Shown here: in pieces, positions 17,956 through 26,609 of the stretch | Layout of the letters: each line of letters starts with the position of its first letter | How positions within the stretch are numbered: the first letter of the stretch is position 1 | Origin: CAYUZU01 sp964448675 | Lineage (GTDB): Bacteria; Planctomycetota; Phycisphaerae; UBA1845; Fen-1342 | Direction of reading: 5' to 3' | DNA length: 64,000 bases | Assembly: GCA_964448675.1 (NCBI GenBank) | Contig: CAYUZU010000012.1 | Location: forward strand, 1-64,000 | Notes under the pieces: model-generated | Told to the model about the DNA's origin: nothing | Seen by the model: only the letters and a program-made list of their open reading frames with translations | Database searches by the model: none | Program-made: the position numbers and the translations under genes

Positions 17956-18207
17956 CCAAACGCGAGCTGCGACCGGCTGGGCGCCCGGCCCCCCCGCGTG
18001 AGGCGCCAAGAGAGAGCGCAGCGCGCTCCGCACCTTGTTACGTTGTGACCTTGTGGCCTTGTTGCCCCCTCGCGACGGCGGTCGGATGTAGACAGTTCGG
18101 CCACGTCGCCCCGCCGGCGGGATCGGCGAGCTACTGGCGGCGGATGATCCGGACGAGGATTGCGATCCACGCGATCCGGCTGGGCGCAGCCATGCAGGAG
18201 AGAAACA

Positions 18208-18268
18208 ACCACAGAGACACAGAAAAAGACATCAATGCCCGCCCTGTGTGGCTCTGTGACTCTGTGGT
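18208..18268. repeat. imperfect inverted repeat of the CCACAGAGACACAGA type
   Basis: The left arm 18208-18223 (ACCACAGAGACACAGA) and right arm 18253-18268 (TCTGTGACTCTGTGGT) match at 15 of 16 positions around a 29-base spacer. From memory, this CACAGAGACACAG vocabulary recurs as intergenic repeats in environmental bacterial genomes. I see no transposase or gene inside it. Confidence 0.55.
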
Positions 18269-18505
18269 ACGATTCGCCTCGCATTGGCGTAGGGTGGCCT
18301 GCCACGGTCGGTCGATCCCCAATCACGCGGCAACGGTCAACGGTGGCAGCCCACCCGACGCTTGTACAGCGCGGCTCACAGCGCCGTGGCTCCCGGCCGG
18401 TCGCGGCTCGGATTCACTCCGTCACTTCCGGCGCCCCGATCCCGGATCCCGCCCCTTGTCACGTTTCACCTTATCTCCTTGTCACCTCTTCCCCATCACC
18501 CCCGC

Positions 18506-20971
18506 CTACGACCACACCGGGCTCGACCACGCCATGTTGCCGTCCGCCAACGTCACCCGCAGGTAATAGCACAGCGGCCCGTCCGGCGCCGCCTCGTCCA
18601 CGAACGTGTACCGGCTGTGTTGCCCCTCCGCGCCGTAACGGTGGACCACCGCCCCATTCCGCACGACCTCCAACCAAGCCAAACGCCCCTCCGATGGCGG
18701 CACGGCGACCTGCACGCGGATGCGTGGCGGCCCGTTGCGCAGGCCCGCCACGTTGGCAGACGGCGCGATCGTGCCCATCAAGGCGTCATTCACCACGAAG
18801 TACAGCCACAGCTTTACCCCGGTCGTCGCGAACGTCCGCCGCCGGCGCAGCGCATCGAGCAGTGCGTCGCGTGTCAGCTTCGGCGCCCACACGCCCGTCA
18901 GTCCGGCCCGAAAGCAATTGCGCTTGTGACAGATGCCATGGTGCCATTGCAGGCCGTGCTGATCCGACGCACCGATCACGCCAACGTGCAGGCCGCGCGC
19001 CAGACCGTCGCGATAGAAGTGCCCGCGCATCCCGCCGCGATGCCGAATCGGCTCGTTCCCCTCGTACTCGAATGCACCATGCACCGAGCAGATCTCGACC
19101 ACCGGCGTCAGTGCGGGCTCGATCGTTGCCCACGGCACGCCGGTCCAGCCGATGTGATGCGGTATCGCGATCGCGTCGTAGGGCCGTATCGCGGCATAGA
19201 GCTGCGGCAGATCGCGCCAGCGCTCGTCAGTGTGGTCGAACAATGGAATCCGCGGGTCCGCGGCGTATACATTGAAGTGGCCCCAGCCGTGCGGCCGACC
19301 GACGCGTGCTGTGGTCCATTCCTGGCCGAACAGCGTGATGAAACGTCCGGGCTCGTGATAGTGTTCGACGATGTCCTTCTGCTGCTGCCACTGGCCGTCA
19401 TTCACGCGTTGCCCGACGAAGTAATCGTGATCGGTCAATACGTGGAAGTCGTCGCCATAGACGTCCCGCGCTCGCAGGTACGATGTCTCCGGGTCGCCCA
19501 TGCCGTCGCTCTGCCAACTGTGGCCGTGCAGGTCACCGAAGTAGAGCTGTAGGTCGGCAACCTGATCCGGCGCCGGCGGCCAGTCGTACGGGCCCGCGTT
19601 TGCGGTGCGTGCTTTCGCGGCCGGCTGCACGCGCGGCTGCATCGGTATCGGCCCGCGCAGATCGTTGAACCCATCGATGCGCGTCAATGCGTTGCCGCCC
19701 AGGTCGCGCCGTGCCAGCCACAAACCTCCCGCGTTGTCGAACGCGCCCCGCAGCAGCCGCCCACGGCCACCCCAGCCGTCCTCTGGCAGTCGATACAACG
19801 CGCTGCGCCCCGCGCGCGAGTAGTACTGCACCAGGAAGTTGTGCGACGCGCGTCCCAGCACGCACACGACGCCCGCCGGCGACACCGCCAGCCGCACCAG
19901 CTCGAACCCCTGCACCGTTCGCCGACTGTCGCGATCGGCCTGGCCCGTGCCGGCCGCCGGCACGGACCACGTGCGGTCGCTGCGCCGCAACGCCGCCAGT
20001 CGATACCACGGCGTGATGTCGCGCCCGTCGCCGCGACGGTCCGAGTGCCACGCGACCCACAAGTGCTCGCCATCGGCTGTGAACGCCAGCGCCGGCGCGA
20101 CGTCGCTGGCGGGATGATCCGTGGCCGGCAGCGGTTTGTCCGGCACCTGTCCATTCGTGACGAACGTCACGTACACGTTTTGCGTGCCGGGGGCATCCTG
20201 GCGATCAAACGCCACGGCGAACGTATCGTCCGTCGGCGAAGCCACCACGGCGGGGTGGCAGCAATCGCGCTGCCCATCCCGTGCGATGTCGAACACGTCG
20301 CCGCGCGGCTGTCCCGTCAAGTCGAGATGGCGCCCGCGAATGACGAACTGTCCGCTCGCCGGATCGTGCTCTTGCCAGACGATCAGGGCGCCGTGCGCCG
20401 TCGTCGCGATCCCCGGGTACAGCGCGACGCCGCCGGCTGGCGTCTCGTGCAGCAGAGCGACGTCTCCGGACGTATCGCCGTCACAGGCCACACGACGGCC
20501 CCGTACTTGCCACGCGTCACCCTGTCGCGACAGCCAGACAGACAACACGTGGGCGCCGACGACCGCCAACTCGCCGTCGGTGGCCGTGGTTTCGGTTGGG
20601 TCGGACAGTTCAATGGGCGTGCCCCACGTGCCGGTGGTCGTGTCGAAGTTGCGCAGGAACAAGGCTTCGCGCTCGCCCGCGAGCGCGACCCAGCTTGTCC
20701 AAAGCCGGCGGCCGCGTTGGCCCGCTTCGGCGACGAGCGTCGGGCATGCTTGCCGTCGTCCGCGGCCGTACGCGACCTCCTCACCCAGCGTCAGGGGCGT
20801 GCCGCCCGGTTCGAGCAGTGTCGCGCGCGGCGTCTCGCCCCATGGCAGGGCCGCCGATCCGCGCGGCAGCCACGGCCCCAGCACCGCGCCGCCGAAACAA
20901 GCGGAGAGTACCTTCAGCGCGTGCCGCCGGGTGCAGCCGTCGGAAAGCGGGATAAGGTGGTTGTCGCACAT
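18506..20971 (-). CDS. Tat-exported DUF3604/PHP-type metallohydrolase
   Basis: An 821-residue protein. ATG 20971 is preferred to ATG 20977 because GGGAGG lies seven bases before it but only one base before the other. A Tat-like signal follows (TRRHALKVLSACFGGAVLG). Residues about 45-440 look like a beta-rich, propeller-like region. The C-terminal half is a DUF3604 domain of the PHP superfamily: LYFGDLHGHSWQSDGMGDPE, then LTDHDYFVG, PHHIGWTG, EICSVHG and GASDQHG, supplying the His/Asp metal ligands. A beta-sandwich ends the chain. The enzymes act on phosphoesters or related substrates, but this family's reaction is undefined. It is divergent from the UroD-like gene, 116 bp away. Confidence 0.8.
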   Translation of the reverse strand: MCDNHLIPLSDGCTRRHALKVLSACFGGAVLGPWLPRGSAALPWGETPRATLLEPGGTPLTLGEEVAYGRGRRQACPTLVAEAGQRGRRLWTSWVALAGEREALFLRNFDTTTGTWGTPIELSDPTETTATDGELAVVGAHVLSVWLSRQGDAWQVRGRRVACDGDTSGDVALLHETPAGGVALYPGIATTAHGALIVWQEHDPASGQFVIRGRHLDLTGQPRGDVFDIARDGQRDCCHPAVVASPTDDTFAVAFDRQDAPGTQNVYVTFVTNGQVPDKPLPATDHPASDVAPALAFTADGEHLWVAWHSDRRGDGRDITPWYRLAALRRSDRTWSVPAAGTGQADRDSRRTVQGFELVRLAVSPAGVVCVLGRASHNFLVQYYSRAGRSALYRLPEDGWGGRGRLLRGAFDNAGGLWLARRDLGGNALTRIDGFNDLRGPIPMQPRVQPAAKARTANAGPYDWPPAPDQVADLQLYFGDLHGHSWQSDGMGDPETSYLRARDVYGDDFHVLTDHDYFVGQRVNDGQWQQQKDIVEHYHEPGRFITLFGQEWTTARVGRPHGWGHFNVYAADPRIPLFDHTDERWRDLPQLYAAIRPYDAIAIPHHIGWTGVPWATIEPALTPVVEICSVHGAFEYEGNEPIRHRGGMRGHFYRDGLARGLHVGVIGASDQHGLQWHHGICHKRNCFRAGLTGVWAPKLTRDALLDALRRRRTFATTGVKLWLYFVVNDALMGTIAPSANVAGLRNGPPRIRVQVAVPPSEGRLAWLEVVRNGAVVHRYGAEGQHSRYTFVDEAAPDGPLCYYLRVTLADGNMAWSSPVWS

Positions 20972-21087
20972 GAGCATGCCTCCCTTGCTACCCTCATCGT
21001 AGGCCGCGCCGCAGCCGCCAACAAGTGTCGTCACGTGCCTGCCGGCCGCCGGCGTGCGTGTTATACTGTCGCGGAGCGAGGAGACCC

Positions 21088-22134
21088 ATGCACCCGCGCC
21101 TGACAAAACTACCGCAGGCCGCTGCCGATTACCGCCGCTTTCTGCAAGTGTTGCGTCGCGAGCGGCCTGACCGCATACCGGCGCTCGAGCTTGCAATTCA
21201 CCCCGAAGTTGTCAACGCCCTGCTCGACGAGCCCGCGACGCAGGATCCGCGCGAAATCGTGCAGCGCAACGTGCGGCTGCACCAGCGCGTCGGCTGTGAC
21301 GTCGTGAAGGTCTCGGCACCGATTCCGTGGGAAGTGCAACGTCTCAGCAGCGACGGCACGCCCGCCATCAACTGGACGGACGAGCACGCCGGCCCGATCG
21401 GCAACCTGCGCGATTTCGAGCAGTTCCGCTGGCCAGGCGCCAGCGATGTCGATTTCAGCCCGCTCGACGCGGCCCGCGAAGTCCTGCCCGACGGCATGCG
21501 GATGATCGGGTTCTCGGGGGGCGTGCTCGAGTTCGCGATGGACCTCATCGGCATGCAGCGCTTCCTCATCGCCACGCGCCGCCAGCCCGACCTCGTCGCC
21601 GCCGTCATCGAGCGCGTCGGCCAGACAATCGAACAGGTGTTCGCCACGTACTGCCAGATGGAGGACGTTTGCGCCATCTGGCTCGGCGACGATCTCGGGC
21701 ACAAGCACGGCACGCTGCTGGCCCCCAAGTGGATCGCCGAGAATCTGGCCCCTTGGTATCGGCGTTTTTCCGAGCTGGCCCACCGACACGACCGTCCGTT
21801 CCTGCTGCATACCTGCGGCAACACGACGGACGTCATGCCCGCTCTCGTCGACACCGGCATCGATGCCAAGCACAGCTTTGAAGACGGCATCGAACCCATC
21901 GAGTCGTTCTACGACCGCTGGCACGACCGCATCGCCGTGCTTGGTGGCGTTGACGTGCATATTCTCGCGACCGCGGACGACGCCTCCATCAAACGGCGTA
22001 CTATTTCGATCCTCGAGCATTGCGCGGCTCGCGGTGGTTACGCCTGCGGTTCGGGGAACAGCATTCCGAACTACGTACCGCCCGAGAATTACCTGGCGAT
22101 GCTCGAAGCCCTGGCCGCCTTCAACGCCGGATGA
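21088..22134 (+). CDS. uroporphyrinogen decarboxylase-family (methyltransferase-like) protein
   Basis: A 348-residue protein starting at 21088 behind GAGGAG. The fold signature of the URO-D superfamily is clear over the full length (RRERPDRIPALE near the start, GFSGGVLEFAMDLIGMQRF in the middle). It has LLHTCGNT followed about 80 residues later by ACGSGNS, giving a His-x-Cys...Cys set like the zinc site of corrinoid or thiol methyltransferases such as MtbA and CmuA. This argues against a heme-pathway HemE and for a methyl-transfer role; the substrate is unknown. The downstream lipoprotein gene starts eight bases after its stop, so the two form an operon. Confidence 0.8.
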   Translation: MHPRLTKLPQAAADYRRFLQVLRRERPDRIPALELAIHPEVVNALLDEPATQDPREIVQRNVRLHQRVGCDVVKVSAPIPWEVQRLSSDGTPAINWTDEHAGPIGNLRDFEQFRWPGASDVDFSPLDAAREVLPDGMRMIGFSGGVLEFAMDLIGMQRFLIATRRQPDLVAAVIERVGQTIEQVFATYCQMEDVCAIWLGDDLGHKHGTLLAPKWIAENLAPWYRRFSELAHRHDRPFLLHTCGNTTDVMPALVDTGIDAKHSFEDGIEPIESFYDRWHDRIAVLGGVDVHILATADDASIKRRTISILEHCAARGGYACGSGNSIPNYVPPENYLAMLEALAAFNAG

Positions 22135-22142
22135 GAGGACTC

Positions 22143-23021
22143 ATGAACAACGCCGCCCGCACTGGTGTTCTGCTCGCATCGTTTCTCAGCGTCGTCCTGC
22201 TGGCCGGCTGCACAGCGCGGCATGCGGCACCGCGCGCGGCCGAGCCAACGCAACCGCGCGGCGAGGATCTGCGTCTTGCCCTCGACGAGCACGCGACGGT
22301 CATCGTGCCGGGGGCGTTGCCGGCTGGCGCTGAAGTGTTCGATATGGTCGTGCACTTTCACGGCGCCCCGGACGTCGTGCAGCGAGAGTTACTCGCCGCG
22401 GAGTTGAAGGCTGTGCTCCTCGTGGTGAATTTCCCCGGCCTGTCCAGCGCCTACGGGACGCCAATGGCCGAGCCGGGACGGTTCGCGCGCTTGCTCGCTC
22501 GGGCGACGGCGGAGCTTCGGGAAGTGGGCCGGCTATCGCTCGAGGCTCGCCGCGGACGTCTCTGCCTGTCGTCGTTCAGCGCCGGCTACGGGGCGATTCG
22601 CGCGATTCTACGCCAGCCCGGCTGGGCGGAGCGCGTCGATGCTGTGTACCTGGCGGACTCGATGTACGCCGGCTATGTGGGGGACGGCGACGATCGCCGG
22701 GTGAATTCGGCACATATTGACGTCTTCTGTGATTTCGCGCGTGCCGCCGCGAAGGGGCGCAAGACGATGGTCGTCACGCACTCCTATCTCGAACCGGGGA
22801 GCTACGCCGGCACGCATGAGACCGCTGACGCCGTCATTGACGCCTGCGGTTTGTCGCGTGCGACCGTGGATGAGTCCGGCCCCGGTGATCTGCGCGTCGT
22901 GTCGCGCGTCGCGCGGGGCGGCTTGTTGATTCTGGGCTGCGCGGGCACGACCGGCGATGACCACGGCGATCACCTGCGTAACCTGCGGCTCGGTTTTCGG
23001 CGGCTGCCGGCGGGCAGGTGA
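22143..23021 (+). CDS. lipoprotein, putative alpha/beta-hydrolase
   Basis: A 292-residue protein with a lipoprotein signal (LLASFLSVVLLAGC, Cys about residue 22), started at 22143 behind GAGAGGA. The body alternates strands and helices. It has a possible nucleophile elbow CLSSFSAGYGAIRAIL (S-x-S-A-G-Y-G, a variant of G-x-S-x-G) at about residue 145, an Asp after LADSMY, and late His residues (VTHSYLEPG and GDDHGDHLRN) that could complete a triad. This is consistent with an esterase or depolymerase-like hydrolase anchored in the membrane, but the assignment rests only on this motif. It is cotranscribed with the UroD-like gene, which gives no obvious functional link. Confidence 0.6.
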   Translation: MNNAARTGVLLASFLSVVLLAGCTARHAAPRAAEPTQPRGEDLRLALDEHATVIVPGALPAGAEVFDMVVHFHGAPDVVQRELLAAELKAVLLVVNFPGLSSAYGTPMAEPGRFARLLARATAELREVGRLSLEARRGRLCLSSFSAGYGAIRAILRQPGWAERVDAVYLADSMYAGYVGDGDDRRVNSAHIDVFCDFARAAAKGRKTMVVTHSYLEPGSYAGTHETADAVIDACGLSRATVDESGPGDLRVVSRVARGGLLILGCAGTTGDDHGDHLRNLRLGFRRLPAGR

Positions 23022-23110
23022 GCCGTGGCCAACAACAACGGCCCGCCCCCGGCATACCTGGCTTTCCCTTCCCCAATCTCTGCATCTACTTCGTCACGAC
23101 GTCACGCTCC

Positions 23111-25237
23111 TCAGAAACTGCTTTCCCGCACCAGCACGCGCTGCCCCCAGCACAGCCACTCGGCCACGTACGACCGCGGCGCCGTCCGTAGCCACAGCCG
23201 TCCCGTCTGCCCCGTCCGCAACGCCGCTGGCGCCGACAACGCCACCTCGACCGCGTAGTACGCGTCGACCATCTCCAGCCGGCCCTGCCCGTCCGGCGCC
23301 ACCGCAATATCACCGCCGGCCACCGACGCCAACCCGCGATGCGGCAACACGCGCGTCCGTACCGGGTCGACGAACGTCACCGCCCCCGCCAGTGGTGCCG
23401 GCTCCGCGTCCGGCACGAACCGCACCGGCGTGCCGACCTGCAACGTCGCCGCGAGATCATCCCGCACATAACCCGTGACGCGCGGCGTCTGGCGGCTGAC
23501 GATCCGTCCCAGCACCTGGTCCGCCCGAATGTGCACGCCCGGCCGCACCGCCTCGTCCCAAGCCGCCACCACGCCGCTGACCTCCGCCCGCACGCACAGG
23601 CCGCCGACCGCTTCCTGCAACGCCGCCAGCCGCGCCCGCGCCCGGACGAGCTCCTCGGTCTTCTGCGGCAACAGCGCCCGCCGCTGCTCGTCGCCGCGCA
23701 GCAGCGCGAGCTCGGCCTGCACGCGCCGTACATCGAGCTCGGCGCGACGACGCTGCTCCTCGAGTTCCCGTGACGCGACGACCAGCAGCACCTGCCCCAC
23801 GCGCACGTGCTCGTCCGGCCCCACGTCTAGTTCCTGCACCACGCCGGCACCCGGCGCATACACCACCTGCGTCGCCGCGGCGACCGTCGTGGCCGGCAGC
23901 GCCACGCGTCGCGGCAGCGGCCAAGCCGCCCAGGTGGCAAGCCCCAACAGGACAGCCGCCAGTCCCGCCGACCGCCATGTGAATCGCCAGTGCCTTCGCA
24001 TGCGCCACACCTCCAGCAGTTCGCGTGCCACCGGCCGGACAAGGAATGTATAGAGCGCCAACACCAACAGCACCGCCCCCAGCACCTTGGTCACGCGGTG
24101 ATAGAGCATGAATGCGATCCCCGTGTACACCAGCAGGCGGTACAGGCTCGCACCAACGGCGTAGCCCAGCAGCACACCGCGCGGTCGCCGCGCGAGCTCC
24201 GGCTCCGGCGCGGCCAGCGGCATGCCCAGCACGTGGTACCGCCAGGCCCAGCGTGCGTGCGCAAACGCCCGCGGCTGAAGGTTGTCGATCCCCAGCAGAT
24301 CGCTCAATACGTAGTAGCCATCGAACCGCATCGCCGGGTTGAGATTCACCAGCAATGTCGACAGCAGCGTCACGGACGACACCACGAAGCAAAGGCTGTT
24401 CAGCAACCCTGGCGGCGTGAGGGTCCAGCCGATGAGCGCGATACCCGCAATCACGAGTTCGGCCAGCACGCCCGCAAGACTGATCAGCAGGCGCGTGTGA
24501 CGATCGCGCATGCGCCAACTGTCGGTCACGTCCGCAAACGCCACCGGAAACAGGAAGATCAGCGCCACCCCCATCGACGGCACGCGGTTACCCATGGCCT
24601 TGGCGACGTACGCATGGCTGAATTCGTGGATGACCTTGATTGCGGCGATGACACCAACAAACGCCGCCACGCCCGCTGCGTTGAAGAAATACGGAAACGT
24701 CGCCACGTACGCATCAAGACGCTGCGACAGGGCCAGCACCCCGATGAGCGCAATCATGAAATACGCCACCAGCGCCGGCCGGCTGCCCAGCCAGCGTACG
24801 TAGCGCACGGTTCGGTCCAGAAACCTGTCCGGCCGCAACAGCGGCACGCGCAGAAACACCAGCCGCCGAAACACGCTCGTCAGCCCCACCGGCCGCGTCT
24901 TCTCGCGGGCCGCACGCCACGCCCCTTCGTCAATGACCGGACGTCCCAGCGTCAACCCGCGCGCCGCGGCGTCGTCGCACAACGCCCGCACGTCCTCCGG
25001 CGTCACGCGGATCGTCGTACTCTCGTGCAAGTGGCGCATGAGGCGCTGCAGCGACAGCGGCACCCGCAAGCGGCGCAGCACTTCCGCCTGCACCCACGTC
25101 GCATGCTCGAACGTGCCGCGCAGCGGATCGTGGATCACGTACGTCGGCGCACCGGCCTCGTCGTCCGGACCGCGATGAAACTCGATGTCCGGCCGCAACA
25201 CCGGCAGCGTCTCGGCTGGTGGCGCCGTCGTCGTCAT
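23111..25237 (-). CDS. PqqD-M50 metallopeptidase-HlyD fusion protein
   Basis: A 708-residue inner-membrane protein. Residues about 30-100 resemble a PqqD-like peptide-binding domain (YVIHDPLRGTFEHATW...AARGLTLG). Residues about 150-400 are an M50 site-2-protease-type membrane domain with zinc motif HEFSH (204-208) and the second motif NPAMRFDGYY (300-309), whose Asp is the third ligand. After a further helix (about 423-441) a HlyD-type arm follows: a biotinyl-lipoyl-like domain from about 455, a coiled coil (about 490-545) and a beta-barrel end. The ATG directly abuts the stop of the preceding adaptor gene (TGAATG). It is probably the inner-membrane component of the export system with the three genes upstream. 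Protease activity is predicted, not shown. Confidence 0.87.
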   Translation of the reverse strand: MTTTAPPAETLPVLRPDIEFHRGPDDEAGAPTYVIHDPLRGTFEHATWVQAEVLRRLRVPLSLQRLMRHLHESTTIRVTPEDVRALCDDAAARGLTLGRPVIDEGAWRAAREKTRPVGLTSVFRRLVFLRVPLLRPDRFLDRTVRYVRWLGSRPALVAYFMIALIGVLALSQRLDAYVATFPYFFNAAGVAAFVGVIAAIKVIHEFSHAYVAKAMGNRVPSMGVALIFLFPVAFADVTDSWRMRDRHTRLLISLAGVLAELVIAGIALIGWTLTPPGLLNSLCFVVSSVTLLSTLLVNLNPAMRFDGYYVLSDLLGIDNLQPRAFAHARWAWRYHVLGMPLAAPEPELARRPRGVLLGYAVGASLYRLLVYTGIAFMLYHRVTKVLGAVLLVLALYTFLVRPVARELLEVWRMRRHWRFTWRSAGLAAVLLGLATWAAWPLPRRVALPATTVAAATQVVYAPGAGVVQELDVGPDEHVRVGQVLLVVASRELEEQRRRAELDVRRVQAELALLRGDEQRRALLPQKTEELVRARARLAALQEAVGGLCVRAEVSGVVAAWDEAVRPGVHIRADQVLGRIVSRQTPRVTGYVRDDLAATLQVGTPVRFVPDAEPAPLAGAVTFVDPVRTRVLPHRGLASVAGGDIAVAPDGQGRLEMVDAYYAVEVALSAPAALRTGQTGRLWLRTAPRSYVAEWLCWGQRVLVRESSF

Positions 25238-26608
25238 TCAAACCCCGAAGTAACGCCGCACCGCCGCCAGGGGGCGACGAAACAGCCAGTACCCCAGCGA
25301 CACATCGTCACCGTACAACACCGCCGTCCCCTCCAGCCCCGGCTTGAGGTCGCGCTGCGGCTGGTCCCAGGCGGCCTCGGCGCGGAACGCGGCCAGACCT
25401 TGACCGTTCACCTCACTGTGGCTCGCCACGAAGCGCAAATGCGCCGCCCTGCCGCGCCGCGGGTCTGAATCAAGGATCACTTTCAGTGCGCGCTCGGTGT
25501 CGAAGGACACGTTGTCATGCGCCGGCAGCCAGATGCGCACCTTCGTCTGTTCCGGGTCGACCAGCAGCATCAGCCGCTCGCCGACCTGCACCGGCCGGCC
25601 GCGCCACGCCTGCGGGTCGTCCAGCATCACCGTGCCCGCGCGTGGGGCGTGGATTTCCAGCTTGCTCGCCCGGTGTTCGGCAATTCGCAACCGCGTCTGC
25701 TCCTGGGCCAAACGGTTTTCCAGCAGGGCGATCTGCTCGCGGGCCGCGGGCTTGTCGAAGGCCTGCACGCGCGCCCGCTGCAAGTCCGACTGAATAATCT
25801 GCACCTGCTGCTGCGCGATCTTCAGCTCCTCGCGCGCCACTCGCTGGTCATAGGTCGCCAGCAGCGCACCGCGCGCCACCGGCCGCCCGGGCAGCACACA
25901 CACTTCGTCAATCACGCCGTTCAGCGGCGCCGTAATCGCGAGCGGATCGGCCGGGACAACCTCACACGGCGCCACGATGCGCAACGGCACCGGCACCAGC
26001 ACCAACGCCGCCACCAGTCCGGCCAGGACCGCCGCCGCCACGAGCCACTTGCGCAACAACAGGCGCCGCAGCAGCGGAGCGCCCCGTGATGCCACACTGC
26101 GCCACGCCACACGGTACGCGCGCGTCAACGCCTCCAGCCGCTTCATCTCGGCCGGCGCGAAGCGGCGCCCCGACCAGCGTTCCAGCCACAGGCCTGCCAC
26201 CAGGTGCCCGTCGACGACGATCGGCAGCCACGCCGCCGACAGTCCCTGCGTCTGCCGCGTCAGCAGTTCCCACAGTTCGGCCGCCTCCGCGAAACTCAGC
26301 TTGGTCAGCAGGGCATGGTCGCGGGGGTGTTTCAACGCCGTGACCAGTTGCCGCCACCAAGCCACCAGCGGCGCCCGATCGTTCAAGTCCGTCTGCCCCG
26401 AAATCCCCAGCAGCCGTGGCCGGCGCCCGCGCAGATCCCACAACACCGCCCGATCGTACCGGCAGTAACCGATCGTGCGATTTACGATGCGAAACGCCAG
26501 TTGGCGCAGGTTCTCGCTGTCGCCGGCCTCCACCGTGAGCTGGTGCAGGGTGGCCAGCGATTCCAGCGCCTCGACCGAGACGCCCGCCGCTTTCGTCTGC
26601 GTCAACAT
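25238..26608 (-). CDS. GAF-domain HlyD-family membrane-fusion adaptor
   Basis: A 456-residue protein. An N-terminal cytoplasmic GAF-like domain covers about residues 10-170 (ESLATLHQLTVEAGD...GYCRYDRAVLWDL...PIVVDGHLVAGLWLERW). One transmembrane helix follows (about 187-206), then a periplasmic HlyD part: a lipoyl-like half (ITAPLNGVIDEVCVLPGRPV), a coiled coil (about 255-315), the second lipoyl half (LEIHAPRAGTVMLDD) and a beta-barrel. A sensor-like GAF on an adaptor is unusual and may let the cell gate secretion. It starts one base after the stop of the preceding HlyD gene and ends exactly where the M50 fusion begins, so all are one transcript. Confidence 0.85.
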   Translation of the reverse strand: MLTQTKAAGVSVEALESLATLHQLTVEAGDSENLRQLAFRIVNRTIGYCRYDRAVLWDLRGRRPRLLGISGQTDLNDRAPLVAWWRQLVTALKHPRDHALLTKLSFAEAAELWELLTRQTQGLSAAWLPIVVDGHLVAGLWLERWSGRRFAPAEMKRLEALTRAYRVAWRSVASRGAPLLRRLLLRKWLVAAAVLAGLVAALVLVPVPLRIVAPCEVVPADPLAITAPLNGVIDEVCVLPGRPVARGALLATYDQRVAREELKIAQQQVQIIQSDLQRARVQAFDKPAAREQIALLENRLAQEQTRLRIAEHRASKLEIHAPRAGTVMLDDPQAWRGRPVQVGERLMLLVDPEQTKVRIWLPAHDNVSFDTERALKVILDSDPRRGRAAHLRFVASHSEVNGQGLAAFRAEAAWDQPQRDLKPGLEGTAVLYGDDVSLGYWLFRRPLAAVRRYFGV

Positions 26609-26609
26609 C

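Larger units (their letters stand above)
17452..18505. other. 1054-bp gene-free region rich in degenerate repeats
   Basis: Open frames here lack family signals and consist of Arg/Pro/Ala shadow composition. The stretch holds an AT-rich tract near 17711-17750, two related dyads (CGGGTG-T-CACCCG at 17911-17923 and GCGGGT-TTC-ACCCGC at 17941-17955), degenerate CCTTGT/TTGTGACC runs near 18033-18070 and again at 18456-18485, and a 16-bp imperfect inverted repeat at 18208-18268. The topA promoter should lie in its first part. Confidence 0.6.

Noticed and set aside
21088..22134. heme-pathway HemE
   Set aside because: The His-x-Cys and later Cys set fits zinc methyltransferase-type members, and no other heme genes are nearby.
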